NCBI GenBank assembly: GCA_900546625.1 | Contig: URDU01000013.1 | Location: 3,816-67,815 of the forward strand | From: an uncultured Lachnobacterium sp. | GTDB lineage: Bacteria > Bacillota > Clostridia > Lachnospirales > Lachnospiraceae | DNA: 64,000 nt | Direction of reading: 5' to 3' | Part shown: positions 53,996 through 63,441 of the stretch, one piece after another | How the letters are laid out: the number at the start of each line of letters is the position of its first letter | Numbering within the stretch: the stretch's first letter is position 1 | Translations under genes and position numbers: made by a program | Notes under the pieces: generated by a model | Told to the model about the DNA's origin: nothing | Databases searched by the model: none | Seen by the model: the letters and a program-made list of their open reading frames with translations, nothing else

Positions 53996-54898
53996 CTATT
54001 CACATTCAAACTGTATTTCCACAACAAACCTCTTCCCCTCAAGCCTCGCTTCAATGCTTCCGCCCATTCTCTCCACAAGCTCCTTTGCAATCGAAAGTCC
54101 GAGCCCGCTCGATGATATGCTCCTCGCCTCATCTGCCTTGTAAAAGCGCTCAAACACCTTGTCCACATCTATATCATCAGGATTTTTCACATCGTTTGAA
54201 ACCAAAATATGGACCATCTTATTTTTCTGCTTCATCTGTATGCATATGCTGTTCTGCCCATGCACCAGTGCATTTTTTATCACATTCTGAAACACACGCC
54301 TTAGTGCCTGCGCATTAGCAGTGATAAATATCGTATCCTCACATATATCAAGCGACGGCTCAATGCCCTGCTTTTTCCACTCCTCATAATAAGAAAACAC
54401 TGTCTGCTTTAAAAGTCTGCTGACACAGCAATTAGACAGCTCTAGCTTGAAGCTGTCATTTTTAAGCTTTGTGAACATGAAAAGCTCCTCGAGCATATCC
54501 TTGAGGCTTGTGATGCGCTCCTGGATAATATCTATATAATGCTCCTGCTCACTCTTGTCAGTCTCATCCTTAAGCAGCTGAAAATAGCCGTCCAGCGAGG
54601 TAAGCGGAGTGCGGATATCGTGCGACAGATTTGTGTACGTGTCAGATATCATCTGCTCCTTTTTTGCCGCCGCCTCACGCTGCCTGTGCCATTGCTCTAA
54701 AAATCTGTTTATGTGCTCCTTAAGCCTTCCGATATCCGCCATGTTGGTATCGGTCAAAAGAAGCATATTTGTATCCTTTTCGCACAAAAAATCAAGCTGT
54801 TCATTAATGTCACGAAGCTGTGCCCTTATTTTTACGAGCACAGCTATTAAGACAGCTACCGAAACTGCAAGTATCACAGTCAGTATTTTCCAAATCAT
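53996..54898 (-). CDS. Sensor histidine kinase of an ABC-linked two-component system
   Basis: 300 residues. A single N-terminal membrane helix (about 3-24) and a coiled coil lead to the HisKA domain with H93 in NLSHDIRTPLTSLDGY, then HATPase_c with N box QNVIKNALVHG, and G boxes around FERFYKADEARSISSSGLGLSIAKELVERMGG. There is no extracellular sensor domain, so it may sense through its partner transporter. It is the last gene of the RR-ATPase-permease-kinase run. Confidence 0.92.
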   Translation of the reverse strand: MIWKILTVILAVSVAVLIAVLVKIRAQLRDINEQLDFLCEKDTNMLLLTDTNMADIGRLKEHINRFLEQWHRQREAAAKKEQMISDTYTNLSHDIRTPLTSLDGYFQLLKDETDKSEQEHYIDIIQERITSLKDMLEELFMFTKLKNDSFKLELSNCCVSRLLKQTVFSYYEEWKKQGIEPSLDICEDTIFITANAQALRRVFQNVIKNALVHGQNSICIQMKQKNKMVHILVSNDVKNPDDIDVDKVFERFYKADEARSISSSGLGLSIAKELVERMGGSIEARLEGKRFVVEIQFECE

Positions 54899-54922
54899 GT
54901 TTTATTCCTCATTCAAAACACA

Positions 54923-55825
54923 TTATATATCCCTGCGTTTAAACACACCGTACACTGCAATCAGTGACACCACAGCCCACACAGCGGCTACCGCAAATGC
55001 ACCCCCTACGGTCTTTGCAGATGCACTCAGGTCAAGCTCAGAAATCTTGTTGACTATAAGGTAATCATTTATATCAAAGTTCTTTGCTCCGATTTTTTCA
55101 ATAAGTATATTGATTCCGCTGAAAATCAGTGTAAAAATACCTGTACACATGCATACAGCGATAATCATGCTGATTACATTGTTTTTTATAATGATTGCCA
55201 TTGCCATGATAAAATATACAAATAAAAGTGTGACCACATACTGGCTGCCAAGCATCTTAAATAAGTCTGCTGCATCTCCGAATTCTGCTCCATGCAAAAA
55301 CAGCGGAGTCGCAATACACTGGACAATCACATCAAGTGCCATAGCCACAAGGGTAAATACCGAAAGCGCTATCATCTTTGAAAACAGCAGCACTCCACGG
55401 TTCTTCACCTGTCCGCCTACGCTCTTTATATAGCCGCTGTTTAGGTCTGCTGTTGAAAAGAGCACCGTAAATATCGCAAGTAAAAGTGCCAGGTCAAGAC
55501 CTGCTATATCGCTTTCAACCATTTCTGCTATGGTCGGCACCTCATCTGACATGTCGGATTCATCCATTTCAAGCCCGACTGTTGCCGTTGGTCCATTCGA
55601 CGATTCCGCTGATGCTGTATCGTATTCATCTGCTATCTCACTGTCTGACTCACTTACCATAGTGACCTCATCAGTTGTTTCCACGATGCTGCCTGCCGCC
55701 ATGCTTCTGACAAGAGCTGTCATACCGCTCACAGCTATTGCGAGTGCCATAGCTATTACCAGTATAACATAAGCTGACTTCGTATGTATCAGTCTGTAAA
55801 TATCCATTCTTACCGCATTAAACAT
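54923..55825 (-). CDS. ABC transporter permease (ABC-2 type)
   Basis: 300 residues from the ATG at 55825, behind AGGAGG. TM1 (about 18-40) is followed by an external Asp/Glu/Ser-rich region (about 45-100) and five more helices. The layout fits permeases of antimicrobial-peptide self-protection or lipid-linked exporters. It overlaps the ATPase gene by 8 bp. Confidence 0.87.
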   Translation of the reverse strand: MFNAVRMDIYRLIHTKSAYVILVIAMALAIAVSGMTALVRSMAAGSIVETTDEVTMVSESDSEIADEYDTASAESSNGPTATVGLEMDESDMSDEVPTIAEMVESDIAGLDLALLLAIFTVLFSTADLNSGYIKSVGGQVKNRGVLLFSKMIALSVFTLVAMALDVIVQCIATPLFLHGAEFGDAADLFKMLGSQYVVTLLFVYFIMAMAIIIKNNVISMIIAVCMCTGIFTLIFSGINILIEKIGAKNFDINDYLIVNKISELDLSASAKTVGGAFAVAAVWAVVSLIAVYGVFKRRDI

Positions 55826-56735
55826 TTGTCGCACCTCCTGTGATACTAAGGAAATATGTCTCAAGCTCCATTCCTGTGACCGCCAGCTGTGCCACAGAAA
55901 CTCCCGCTGTGACAAGTGCTGTATTTAAGGCGGCGCTGTCATTCAGGCGCTCATATACATCTATGTGATTTTTGTCCACTATCATGTAGTGCACAAAGCC
56001 CATCTTATCGAGCACAGGCACTGCTTTATTTGGATTGTCCACTGTCAGTGTAATCTTCTCACTGCACTTGGAAAGCAGCTCCTCTCTGGTAATTTCCTGA
56101 AGCAGGGCTCCATTATTTATAATGCCGTAATCTGTGGCAAGCTTTGAAAGCTCCTCCAATATATGGCTTGAAATAAACACAGTCATATCCTGCTGTGCAC
56201 ACAGATTCTGAATCGTATCACGCACCTCTGCAATTCCCTGTGGATCAAGTCCGTTGATAGGCTCATCAAGTACTAACAGATCCGGCTCTCCAACCAGCGC
56301 CATGCCGATTCCAAGCCTCTGCTTCATACCGAGTGAGAAATTTTTTGTTTTTTTCTTTCCCACATTTAACAGACCTACCTTATCCAGTATCCCCTCTGCA
56401 TAGCCCTTTTTACTGATGCCGAAGAGACGACACTTCATCTCGATATTTTCCTTCGCAGTCATGTTTGGATATACACCCGGTGCCTCAATCAGGCAGCCCA
56501 CTCTTGAGCGTACCTTTGATAAATCATTTCCCGTGTATCCAAACATGGATATCTCTCCGCTTGTCGGCTTTGCCAGACCGCTGATCATTCTCATACAGGT
56601 GGTCTTGCCGGCGCCGTTTCTGCCGATAAATCCATAGATTGCACCCTTTTTGATGTGGATATCCACATTGTCAACTGCCTTCTGGTGCCCATACTGCTTG
56701 GTCAGTGCCTTTGTCTGCAATAATATTTCACTCAC
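55818..56735 (-). CDS. ABC transporter ATP-binding protein
   Basis: 305 residues from a GTG at 56735 behind AGAAGGAG; the upstream open frame to 56783 lacks a site. Walker A GRNGAGKTT, signature FSLGMKQRLGIGMAL, Walker B LLVLDEPINGLDPQG, and H-loop in FISSHILEELSKLA. The sequence resembles bacitracin/lantibiotic-resistance ATPases (BcrA type). It energises the permease that follows. Confidence 0.93.
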   Translation of the reverse strand: MSEILLQTKALTKQYGHQKAVDNVDIHIKKGAIYGFIGRNGAGKTTCMRMISGLAKPTSGEISMFGYTGNDLSKVRSRVGCLIEAPGVYPNMTAKENIEMKCRLFGISKKGYAEGILDKVGLLNVGKKKTKNFSLGMKQRLGIGMALVGEPDLLVLDEPINGLDPQGIAEVRDTIQNLCAQQDMTVFISSHILEELSKLATDYGIINNGALLQEITREELLSKCSEKITLTVDNPNKAVPVLDKMGFVHYMIVDKNHIDVYERLNDSAALNTALVTAGVSVAQLAVTGMELETYFLSITGGATNV

Positions 56736-56880
56736 AACTTTTCTCCTTCTTTCTTTTATTACGGCTCTGCACAAATGCTTCATGCAGAACCTGTTATTAA
56801 ATTTCTATACTGATAAGATAAAACACAAATCCTAATACAACGCTAACAAAAAGTAAAAAAAGAGTAAAGCTTGTTTACCT

Positions 56881-57666
56881 TTACTCTTTCATTTTGTAGC
56901 CTATGCCCCACACAGTCTCTATGTACTCGTCATCGGTCAGCTTTTTTATCTTCTTTCTGATATTGCTGATGTGCACATCAAGAGTCTTTGTCTCGCCCAT
57001 GTACGGCTCTTCCCATGCATATTCGAATATGTCCTCCTTGGCAAACACCTGTCTGGGATGCGCCATGAGAAGCTCGAGTATGGAAAACTCCTGCTTTGTA
57101 ATGCCGTCAACAGCGTTATCTGCCACGTAAAGCTGTCTTGAAATCCTATTGAGCACAAGCTGTCTGTGTTCTATTTTAGCGGGACCCGCTATGTATGTAT
57201 TTGCAGTATCTCCCTGCCCGGTCTCATTATCTGCTTTTGTCTGGTTTTCTCCTGCCTTGCCCGACTTTGAAGGTACATCTGCCACCGCATGACGTAACTG
57301 CACAGCCACTCTGGCAACGACCTCCTTTATCTCAAACGGCTTTGTGATGTAATCATCAGCGCCTGCCACAAGCAGATTGATTTTCTCATCCAGCTCATCC
57401 TTTGCCGTAAGGATTATCACCGGAAGTGACGCATCCATCTGCCGTATCCGTGCCAGAAGCTCCTCCCCTGAAAGCCCCGGAAGCATCAGATCCAAAAGCA
57501 CAAGCGCATAAGCTTCCCTGTCCAGCTTAAGCAAAAGCTCTCCCTCTGTGCCTGACCATGCCTGTCTTGTCCTATATCCGGCTTTTGAAAGCGCTGTCGC
57601 AAGCAGATCATTAATGTCCTTGTCATCCTCTATTATGAGTATCTCCCCGGATTTATTATCAGTCAT
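56881..57666 (-). CDS. OmpR-family response regulator
   Basis: 261 residues from the ATG at 57666 behind AAGGG. Receiver domain (about 7-120) with EDD at 13-15, phosphoacceptor D59 in LVLLDLMLPG, T in ILTAKDE and K in ITKPFE. A winged-helix domain (about 165-260) has KQEFSILELLMAHPRQVFAKEDIFEYAWEE and TLDVHISNIRKKI. The linker (about 128-162) is unusually long and Lys/Ser/Thr/Asn-rich. It likely controls the ABC genes downstream. Three direct repeats at 57692-57730 precede it. Confidence 0.93.
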   Translation of the reverse strand: MTDNKSGEILIIEDDKDINDLLATALSKAGYRTRQAWSGTEGELLLKLDREAYALVLLDLMLPGLSGEELLARIRQMDASLPVIILTAKDELDEKINLLVAGADDYITKPFEIKEVVARVAVQLRHAVADVPSKSGKAGENQTKADNETGQGDTANTYIAGPAKIEHRQLVLNRISRQLYVADNAVDGITKQEFSILELLMAHPRQVFAKEDIFEYAWEEPYMGETKTLDVHISNIRKKIKKLTDDEYIETVWGIGYKMKE

Positions 57667-57691
57667 AATATTCCCTTTCTCTATCTGTTGT

Positions 57692-57730
57692 ACCACTTCT
57701 ATATACCACTTCTATAATAACACTTCTATA
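57692..57730. promoter_or_regulatory. Three direct repeats upstream of the response regulator
   Basis: ACCACTTCTATA at 57692-57703 and 57705-57716, ACACTTCTATA at 57720-57730 (minus strand TATAGAAGTGGT). OmpR-type regulators bind such head-to-tail repeats; autoregulation is a reasonable guess. Confidence 0.45.
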
Positions 57731-57771
57731 CTGACAAAATCATGCCGGACGCATTTATCTCACTATGCGTC

Positions 57772-59577
57772 CTATTCGTTTGAAGCCGCCTGCTCATCGC
57801 ATGTATAGGTAAGCTTCTTCTTGTAGGTCTCTTCATAAACCGCCTTCCATGCCTCGTAGTTCTTATCAAGCATCTCCTTTGCATTTACCGCCTGCTTCTT
57901 TGACGGATCCGGATAGATTGGCTCACAAAAATGCACTGTGTACTCCTGCACATAAAAACCATCTGAATCGATTACATCGCTGTCACTCATAGTGATAAAC
58001 ACCGGAAGCACCGGCTTATTATTCCTTGCAGCAAATGTGAAGGCTCCCTTCTGAAGCGGTCTTGGCTTTCTGTAGTTCCACCACATGCCCTGCTCCGGAT
58101 AAACAAGCACAAACTGTTTTTTCTGAAGCACACGGTCTACCGCCGTAATAAACTTCTCCATGGTCTTGAAATTCGAGCTTAGAGGCAGCGTGTTGCAGTG
58201 CCTCATCAAAAATCCATAAAAGCCCGGAAAGCCCGTGTAGTTGCCCTCTCTTATAACACGATACAGCTTTTTCTTTTTAAGCTTTCCCTGCTCAAACGCA
58301 AGTGTAATGGCAAAGCTGTCAAATGCATTGAAATGATTGCATGTAATCACAGCTCCGTCAGCCACTTTCTCAAGATTTTCAACACCCTTGTATTCCTTGA
58401 TGATAAGCTGTTTTTTCTTGATCAGCAGATTTACAAACCATCTGGCAAGCTTAAACGCATACTTGGTCTGTGTCTTGCTCTTTAAGCTCCTTGACAGATA
58501 GTTGATATCCTCCGGCAAAAGCGGCGGCGCCGGTGGATTAGCCTGCGCATCCTCTGCAAAGCGCCCTTCCTTTTCCAGCTCTTCAATGTGCTTTAAAAGC
58601 TCAAGCTTTTCCTCTGAACGGTGTGTATTTGTCACCTGACGCAGATAATTGTCCTCCCTGTTGATTTCCGATACTGCAAGCTCAACGAGCTTCTCTCCTG
58701 AAACACTGTCCACATATCGCTGCTCATCTGTATAGCTTTCAAGTCCCTCTTTTATCTCACCATAGCTTGATGTGTACTTTGCATATTTCCAGAAATACTC
58801 TGCCAGACGGCAATCCTTATAGTGCCATGGCTTAGCCGCCATATTGAAATGGAACAGCCCAACCTCCTCGACAGGACATGCCAGCTCACCAAACACCTGT
58901 GCATTCCACTTCGGCTCCATGTAAAGCACCTGGTCCTTGCACAGAATATTCAGATAATCCTGATCCTGCGCCACAACAAACAGATACACATGCAGCAGCT
59001 CAAGAAATTCGTCAAGCAGATGATTTTCCCTGAACTGGCTGCAGTTTATGAGCATTACTCCGGCATTAAAGTATTTCTCACGCTTTACACCAAGTACCTT
59101 CTCCACATATTCACCGAGTATTTCATTCTGCGCCACTACCCTGTCAGGGCACACCCCCGCATATAGCCTTCCAAGCCTGTGGTCATACATCTGTGAAATG
59201 TCACCGACCACTATAGTGTCACTGTCGATATAAAGTGCCTTTCTGTACTGTGGAAACATATCAGGGATAAAAAGCCTGAAATATGTCGTATTCGAATAAT
59301 AATCCCTGATTGGCAGCTTGCCTGCAATGGAATCCATCTTCTCTGTCACATCAACAAAATCAATATCAAAATCAGCGTCAGCCATTGCCGTCACACGGCT
59401 CTGCGTTGCAACCGAAATTCCCATGTGTAGTATATATATGTGATATCTGCGGTCTCTCGATGCATTTTCCATGATAGACTTTATGGACACCATCGTGTAC
59501 TTCACAAAGCCCTCATCGCATGCAAAAAATATTGGTATTTCCCTTAAGCTTTTAAGATTCAATTCTTTTATTTCCAT
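57772..59577 (-). CDS. GT8 glycosyltransferase fused to PlsC-type acyltransferase
   Basis: 601 residues. Residues about 13-275 are a GT8 glycosyltransferase: FFACDEGFVKYTMVSIKS, the metal-binding DSD at 118-120 in ALYIDSDTIVVGD, YFNAGVMLINC and HFNMAAKPWHY. A helical linker with a charged coil (about 280-350) joins it to a lysophosphatidic-acid-acyltransferase-like domain (about 380-580) with the catalytic NHFNAFD (414-420) and the motif PEQGMWW (494-500). It may both glycosylate and acylate a lipid or polymer at the membrane. Last gene of a three-gene set whose other members are a GT8 and a PlsC alone. Confidence 0.9.
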   Translation of the reverse strand: MEIKELNLKSLREIPIFFACDEGFVKYTMVSIKSIMENASRDRRYHIYILHMGISVATQSRVTAMADADFDIDFVDVTEKMDSIAGKLPIRDYYSNTTYFRLFIPDMFPQYRKALYIDSDTIVVGDISQMYDHRLGRLYAGVCPDRVVAQNEILGEYVEKVLGVKREKYFNAGVMLINCSQFRENHLLDEFLELLHVYLFVVAQDQDYLNILCKDQVLYMEPKWNAQVFGELACPVEEVGLFHFNMAAKPWHYKDCRLAEYFWKYAKYTSSYGEIKEGLESYTDEQRYVDSVSGEKLVELAVSEINREDNYLRQVTNTHRSEEKLELLKHIEELEKEGRFAEDAQANPPAPPLLPEDINYLSRSLKSKTQTKYAFKLARWFVNLLIKKKQLIIKEYKGVENLEKVADGAVITCNHFNAFDSFAITLAFEQGKLKKKKLYRVIREGNYTGFPGFYGFLMRHCNTLPLSSNFKTMEKFITAVDRVLQKKQFVLVYPEQGMWWNYRKPRPLQKGAFTFAARNNKPVLPVFITMSDSDVIDSDGFYVQEYTVHFCEPIYPDPSKKQAVNAKEMLDKNYEAWKAVYEETYKKKLTYTCDEQAASNE

Positions 59578-59619
59578 TTCGTCCGATTCTCCCTGTTAGT
59601 ATTGTACTTTTTTGTAAAA

Positions 59620-60459
59620 CTATTCCAATCTACCGCATTCGGCGTATTTCTTCTTCAGATAAATATACTCAAACAATATATCGTCAAACCGGTCATACTT
59701 AAAAATCCTGTGAACCGCGCTGACATTCCACTGCTTGATATTGGCAGTATGCGGATACGGCAGCCAGAAAAGCCTCTTTGAAAAATGTCTGACTATCGTG
59801 TGGTCGTGCAGGAATTTTTGATCGTTGAAGCGCTGTGGCAGCATTTTCTTGCGTGTGGTGCTCTTATATATTGCATCCTGATCCGCAAACAAAAGCTTTT
59901 TCGTCTTAATCAACGCCCTCGCCTTTTCAAAAAGCCCGGTCTGTTTTATCTGCTTCATATTTAGGAGCAATACTCCAGCATTGATATAGTTTGGATTTAG
60001 CAGATATTTACCGTAGTGGTCTCTCGCAGCCGCATATTCATAGCCTGTCACATCTATGTCATATAAAAGCTCCGGCTCCCTGTTAAACAGGATATCTGCG
60101 TCCAGATAAAGCAGCTTGTCCGGTATCTGCGGTATTTTATCCGCAAAAAGCCGAAGCAGCGTATACGGTGAGCAGTACGCTCCCTCGTTCGGGCACCCCG
60201 AAAACTCACTCATATACAAATCAGTCACATCTATTTTTATGACCTCATTGGCTTTATTGTAGCTCTTTGCCACATCATCCAAGAATGCAATCTGCTCATC
60301 TGAAACCGGAACAAAATCAGCCCTCAGATGCGACACATCCATCGTAAATATATAAAAGCGGTACGGCTCATCTGACCTTGTGCGCATGAATATCGAAAGC
60401 ATACACGTCAGTATGCCGTCAAATACCTTTATATTTCCCGAAAATAAAATGTTTCTCAT
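59620..60459 (-). CDS. GT8 family glycosyltransferase
   Basis: 279 residues. The fold starts NILFSGNIKVFDGILTCMLSIF; the metal-binding motif is DAD in LLYLDADILFNREP, followed by YINAGVLLLNMKQI, FADQDAIY and a C-terminal HFSKRLFWLPYPHTANIKQWN. It should transfer glucose or galactose from a UDP-sugar. No signal peptide, so cytoplasmic. It lies 8 bp after the PlsC gene and 42 bp before the fusion gene. Confidence 0.92.
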   Translation of the reverse strand: MRNILFSGNIKVFDGILTCMLSIFMRTRSDEPYRFYIFTMDVSHLRADFVPVSDEQIAFLDDVAKSYNKANEVIKIDVTDLYMSEFSGCPNEGAYCSPYTLLRLFADKIPQIPDKLLYLDADILFNREPELLYDIDVTGYEYAAARDHYGKYLLNPNYINAGVLLLNMKQIKQTGLFEKARALIKTKKLLFADQDAIYKSTTRKKMLPQRFNDQKFLHDHTIVRHFSKRLFWLPYPHTANIKQWNVSAVHRIFKYDRFDDILFEYIYLKKKYAECGRLE

Positions 60460-60467
60460 AAAATCCC

Positions 60468-61238
60468 CTATTTCTTAATATACTTCGCAAGCTCTATCGT
60501 ATTTAACTTACTCCGCTCCACCATGGCTTCATATACCTGATTTCTGAGTGCCTCCTTGCGCGCCTTTCCCTTAAGACTCTCATCCGGGTAAAAAGGCCCG
60601 TCAATATATGTGACGATGCGCGGCTTTTGTCCGTGTTTTCTCTTCTGGTAGGTATTCGTAAAACACATTACAGGACACTTAAGCTGCACCGGATAGCGGA
60701 ACGATGAATCGGTAAACGGACGGATTTTCGTGTAATACGGCCATATATGTGCCTCCGGGTATATCATCACACATTTGTCCTGCTCTATCTTTTTCGATAT
60801 CTCGTCAAGAAAATGCTTCATCGCCTCGCGGTCATCCGGCAGCGGAAGCGCACCCAGATATGGTGTAACATGCCCGAAAACAGGCATCGACACATTGTTA
60901 GGATTGACTATCACATACGTATCCTGCGGATTGGATACCATGGTTGGAATCAGTGCATCCGCACCTGCATTGGTATGATTGCCGTACAGGAAAAATCCCT
61001 TTCCCCTTACAGCCTCCATTTTCTCAAGTCCTACTATCCGGTGCCGGAATTTAAGCTGCAAAAACAATCGTGCTATAGGCTTTGCTATAATTTTATACCA
61101 AAAGAAGTGCAGAAATCGCCTTCCTGCACTATCCATACTATAGTCATAGTCTGCGTCTATCTTTTTTGCCTTGATTGAAGCTGAGGAAAATTCATCCTCC
61201 AGCTCGTTTTCGTAATAATATACTCGCATGTATGACAT
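60468..61238 (-). CDS. PlsC-like 1-acylglycerol-3-phosphate acyltransferase
   Basis: About 256 residues if the ATG at 61238 is used; other candidates are the ATG at 61229 and a TTG at 61265, none with a ribosome site, so the start is uncertain. The acyltransferase motifs are NHTNAGAD (NHxxxxD type), VIVNPNNVS and IYPEAHIWPYYTKIRPF. It probably acylates a glycerolipid or glycolipid at the membrane. First gene of the GT8/PlsC operon. Confidence 0.87.
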   Translation of the reverse strand: MSYMRVYYYENELEDEFSSASIKAKKIDADYDYSMDSAGRRFLHFFWYKIIAKPIARLFLQLKFRHRIVGLEKMEAVRGKGFFLYGNHTNAGADALIPTMVSNPQDTYVIVNPNNVSMPVFGHVTPYLGALPLPDDREAMKHFLDEISKKIEQDKCVMIYPEAHIWPYYTKIRPFTDSSFRYPVQLKCPVMCFTNTYQKRKHGQKPRIVTYIDGPFYPDESLKGKARKEALRNQVYEAMVERSKLNTIELAKYIKK

Positions 61239-61318
61239 TTTACTATTATTCGGTTGTTTTTGCAAACTTTAGTTTAGGGCAAATCCAAAACAAAAAATCA
61301 ACTGTAGCTTTTTATATT

Positions 61319-62362
61319 CTAGAAATATCCCTCGACTCCCTGCACAAGTCCGTCTGCCAGATTTTCAAGTGTTGCATCGCTGTGGTCAGAGCATGCGTTG
61401 CCAAGCTCTACATCCACTGACGGAACTGTACTGTATGAGGTCTGTGTCAGGTCTATCGCCATAGAGCCATTACCGTTTATCTTTGCTCCATGAGCGCGCA
61501 GTCCTTCTATCAGGCTTGCCCCAAGTGCATCATGCTGCTGCCAGTGTGATGCAACCGGCTCCATGCCCTTTATGCCGCCCGGCACTGATATGTAAAAGCA
61601 GCCCTTATCGTAGCTTAGTCCGTCACCATCCCAGTGCAGCGCAATATGACAGTCTGCCGCATTATTGCAGATGACAGTACGTGCCACGTTATCAAGCTGT
61701 ACATCGCTTCCGTCTCTTACCATAAGCACATCATAGCCTGCCGCAAGCAGCTTGTCCTTTAGTATCTGCGCCATGCGAAGTGTGACAGAGCTCTCCGGTG
61801 TACCGTCATTAAAGGACATACCGCCTGAAACTGCTACCGCTTTTGTTGCGCCTGCCCCTGTTGTACCGCCTGTGGTCTTTGCCGAGCCATCCGGATGACA
61901 GAGTGTCTTTACGGATGTGCCTCCGCTCGTTCCGTGTCCTGCATTGACACCTACCACTATGTTTTTGCGGTTTGCTGTGGCCTTGTACATAACCGCACAG
62001 CCTGAATTTATCGCTGAATGGTCTGCATACTGCCATGAAGGATTTAGTGATACCGATTCTCCATTCTCATAGGATGCTCTTTCTACATACTGATATGAGG
62101 AATTATTATCACCTGAATTGTTCTGCTCCTCGTTCGGCTGTTCGGCAGTCTGTTCTTCCTGCTGCGCTTCTGTCTGCTGTGTTTCTTTTGCTGCCTCTGT
62201 TACCACCTCTGTCACAGCTTCTGTTTCCGTAGGCATCTCAACCTTCTCTGCAGCCTGTGTCTCTGTTGCAGGCTCTGTCGGTGTATCCTGTGCTTTTTTG
62301 CCGCATGATGCGAGGGTAAAAATCATCATGCCTGTAAGTAATATTGCTGTAAATCTTTTCAT
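61319..62362 (-). CDS. N-acetylmuramoyl-L-alanine amidase lipoprotein
   Basis: 347 residues. Signal peptide with lipobox LASC (C20), then a low-complexity Thr/Glu/Gln spacer (about 25-95). The Amidase_3 domain (about 133-345) has zinc ligands H143 in NAGHGTSGG, E190 in GTPESSVTLRM and H243 in IALHWD, and the catalytic E319 in VDVELGN. It cleaves the amide bond between muramic acid and the stem peptide in the wall. Anchored outside the membrane. Monocistronic. Confidence 0.93.
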   Translation of the reverse strand: MKRFTAILLTGMMIFTLASCGKKAQDTPTEPATETQAAEKVEMPTETEAVTEVVTEAAKETQQTEAQQEEQTAEQPNEEQNNSGDNNSSYQYVERASYENGESVSLNPSWQYADHSAINSGCAVMYKATANRKNIVVGVNAGHGTSGGTSVKTLCHPDGSAKTTGGTTGAGATKAVAVSGGMSFNDGTPESSVTLRMAQILKDKLLAAGYDVLMVRDGSDVQLDNVARTVICNNAADCHIALHWDGDGLSYDKGCFYISVPGGIKGMEPVASHWQQHDALGASLIEGLRAHGAKINGNGSMAIDLTQTSYSTVPSVDVELGNACSDHSDATLENLADGLVQGVEGYF

Positions 62363-62484
62363 TTATTAAAGCTCCATTTTCTTTTTCTTACATTATAGAC
62401 AAACCCATGATATTGTTCAAGCATTAGGCTACATTACTTTCACTGCTATATCGATTTGTGATTAAGTATTTGAAATCCATCACA

Positions 62485-62509
62485 TTATATTGTAATATAT
62501 GTATATAAT
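62485..62509. promoter_or_regulatory. Toxin-antitoxin promoter region with AT palindrome
   Basis: Perfect -10 TATAAT (62504-62509) overlapped by the inverted repeat TTATAT-N12-ATATAA (62485-62508), a plausible site for autorepression by the antitoxin. A strong AGGAGG lies before the ATG at 62540. Confidence 0.4.
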
Positions 62510-62539
62510 AACGTCAAAATATTACTAGGAGGATATGCT

Positions 62540-62812
62540 ATGTCTTCAACAATTATAAAACCGTCTGCCGCTATAAGGCAGAACTATAACGATATATCTA
62601 ATCTGGCAAAAGAAACCCATTCACCGATTTTTCTCACCAAAAACGGAGAAGGAGATCTGGTTGTAATGGATATTGAAACGTATGACCAAAGGGAAAAACA
62701 GTTAGAATTACGCGAAAAACTTGTTGAAATTGAAGAAAGACGCCAGGCTGGAATAAAAGATACTCCCGCCCGCGATTTTTTATCTGAATTAAGGGAGATT
62801 TACAACAAATGA
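62540..62812 (+). CDS. Phd/YefM-family antitoxin
   Basis: 90 residues. The N-terminal DNA-binding part reads KPSAAIRQNYNDISNLAKETHSPIFLTKNGEGDLVVMDIETYD, the Phd/YefM pattern. The charged C-terminal helix (about 50-90) would wrap the toxin. It overlaps the toxin gene by 4 bp (ATGA), as usual in these operons. Confidence 0.92.
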   Translation: MSSTIIKPSAAIRQNYNDISNLAKETHSPIFLTKNGEGDLVVMDIETYDQREKQLELREKLVEIEERRQAGIKDTPARDFLSELREIYNK

Positions 62813-63114
62813 AATATAACGTAGATATATCACCGGATGCCAAAAAGGAACTCAATAATTATATTTCAGGTGCAATGGAATTCGGCTCCGAAACTGTGAG
62901 CAAAATATTAGATGCTTTTGATGAATGTATCTGTATTTTGGAAACTACTCCAAATGCCGGTTTTGATAAATTAAAATATATCCCCGCAAAATACAAGGTT
63001 ATACATCTCTGGAAACACTACTGGATGATTTTTCAAATATATGAGGATGAACATTGTGTCAAAATTGATTATGTGATAGATGATCGTCAAAATTATGGAC
63101 GATTTGTTCATTGA
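62809..63114 (+). CDS. ParE/RelE-family toxin
   Basis: 101 residues with the small RelE/ParE fold: YNVDISPDAKKELNNYISGAM, a central ILETTPNAGFDKL, then YKVIHLWKHYWMIFQIYEDEHCVKIDYVIDDRQNYGRFVH. The C-terminal DDRQNYG pattern fits ParE-like members. It is probably an RNase or gyrase poison held in check by the antitoxin. The stop codon overlaps the start of a remnant reading frame. Confidence 0.9.
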   Translation: MKYNVDISPDAKKELNNYISGAMEFGSETVSKILDAFDECICILETTPNAGFDKLKYIPAKYKVIHLWKHYWMIFQIYEDEHCVKIDYVIDDRQNYGRFVH

Positions 63115-63116
63115 AA

Positions 63117-63369
63117 ATATCATAATATTTGATTCCTTGACACAAACATATAGCGATATCCTCGTTGAAGTACCAAACAACCGAACCGGCATCGTGATAG
63201 GGCTTAAATATGCCGAAAATGGCGATATGGATTCAGCCTGCAATGAGGCACTGAACCAGATTGAAGAAAATCATATGTGGATAAGCTGAAGCAGGATGGC
63301 ATGCGCAATTTCATAAAATATGGAATTGCATGCTTTAAGAAGGATTGTAAGGTTGTGGTAAGTAAATAA
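63117..63369 (+). pseudogene. Remnant of an AAA-ATPase/PDDEXK_9-type protein C-terminus
   Basis: The frame ending at 63289 reads SDILVEVPNNRTGIVIGLKYAENGDMDSACNEALNQIEE, the nuclease-like tail of AAA-ATPase-like/PDDEXK_9 proteins (normally IELKYA; here Gly replaces Glu). After a frameshift near 63274 it continues as YVDKLKQDGMRNFIKYGIACFKKDCKVVV to a TAA at 63369. The N-terminal ATPase is absent. A broken fragment left by rearrangement. Confidence 0.75.
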
Positions 63370-63441
63370 GGCACTCATTAAAACAGGCGTAGAGAGACTA
63401 ACTCTGCGACTGTATTTATTTTTATGTCCTTCTCAAATAAT

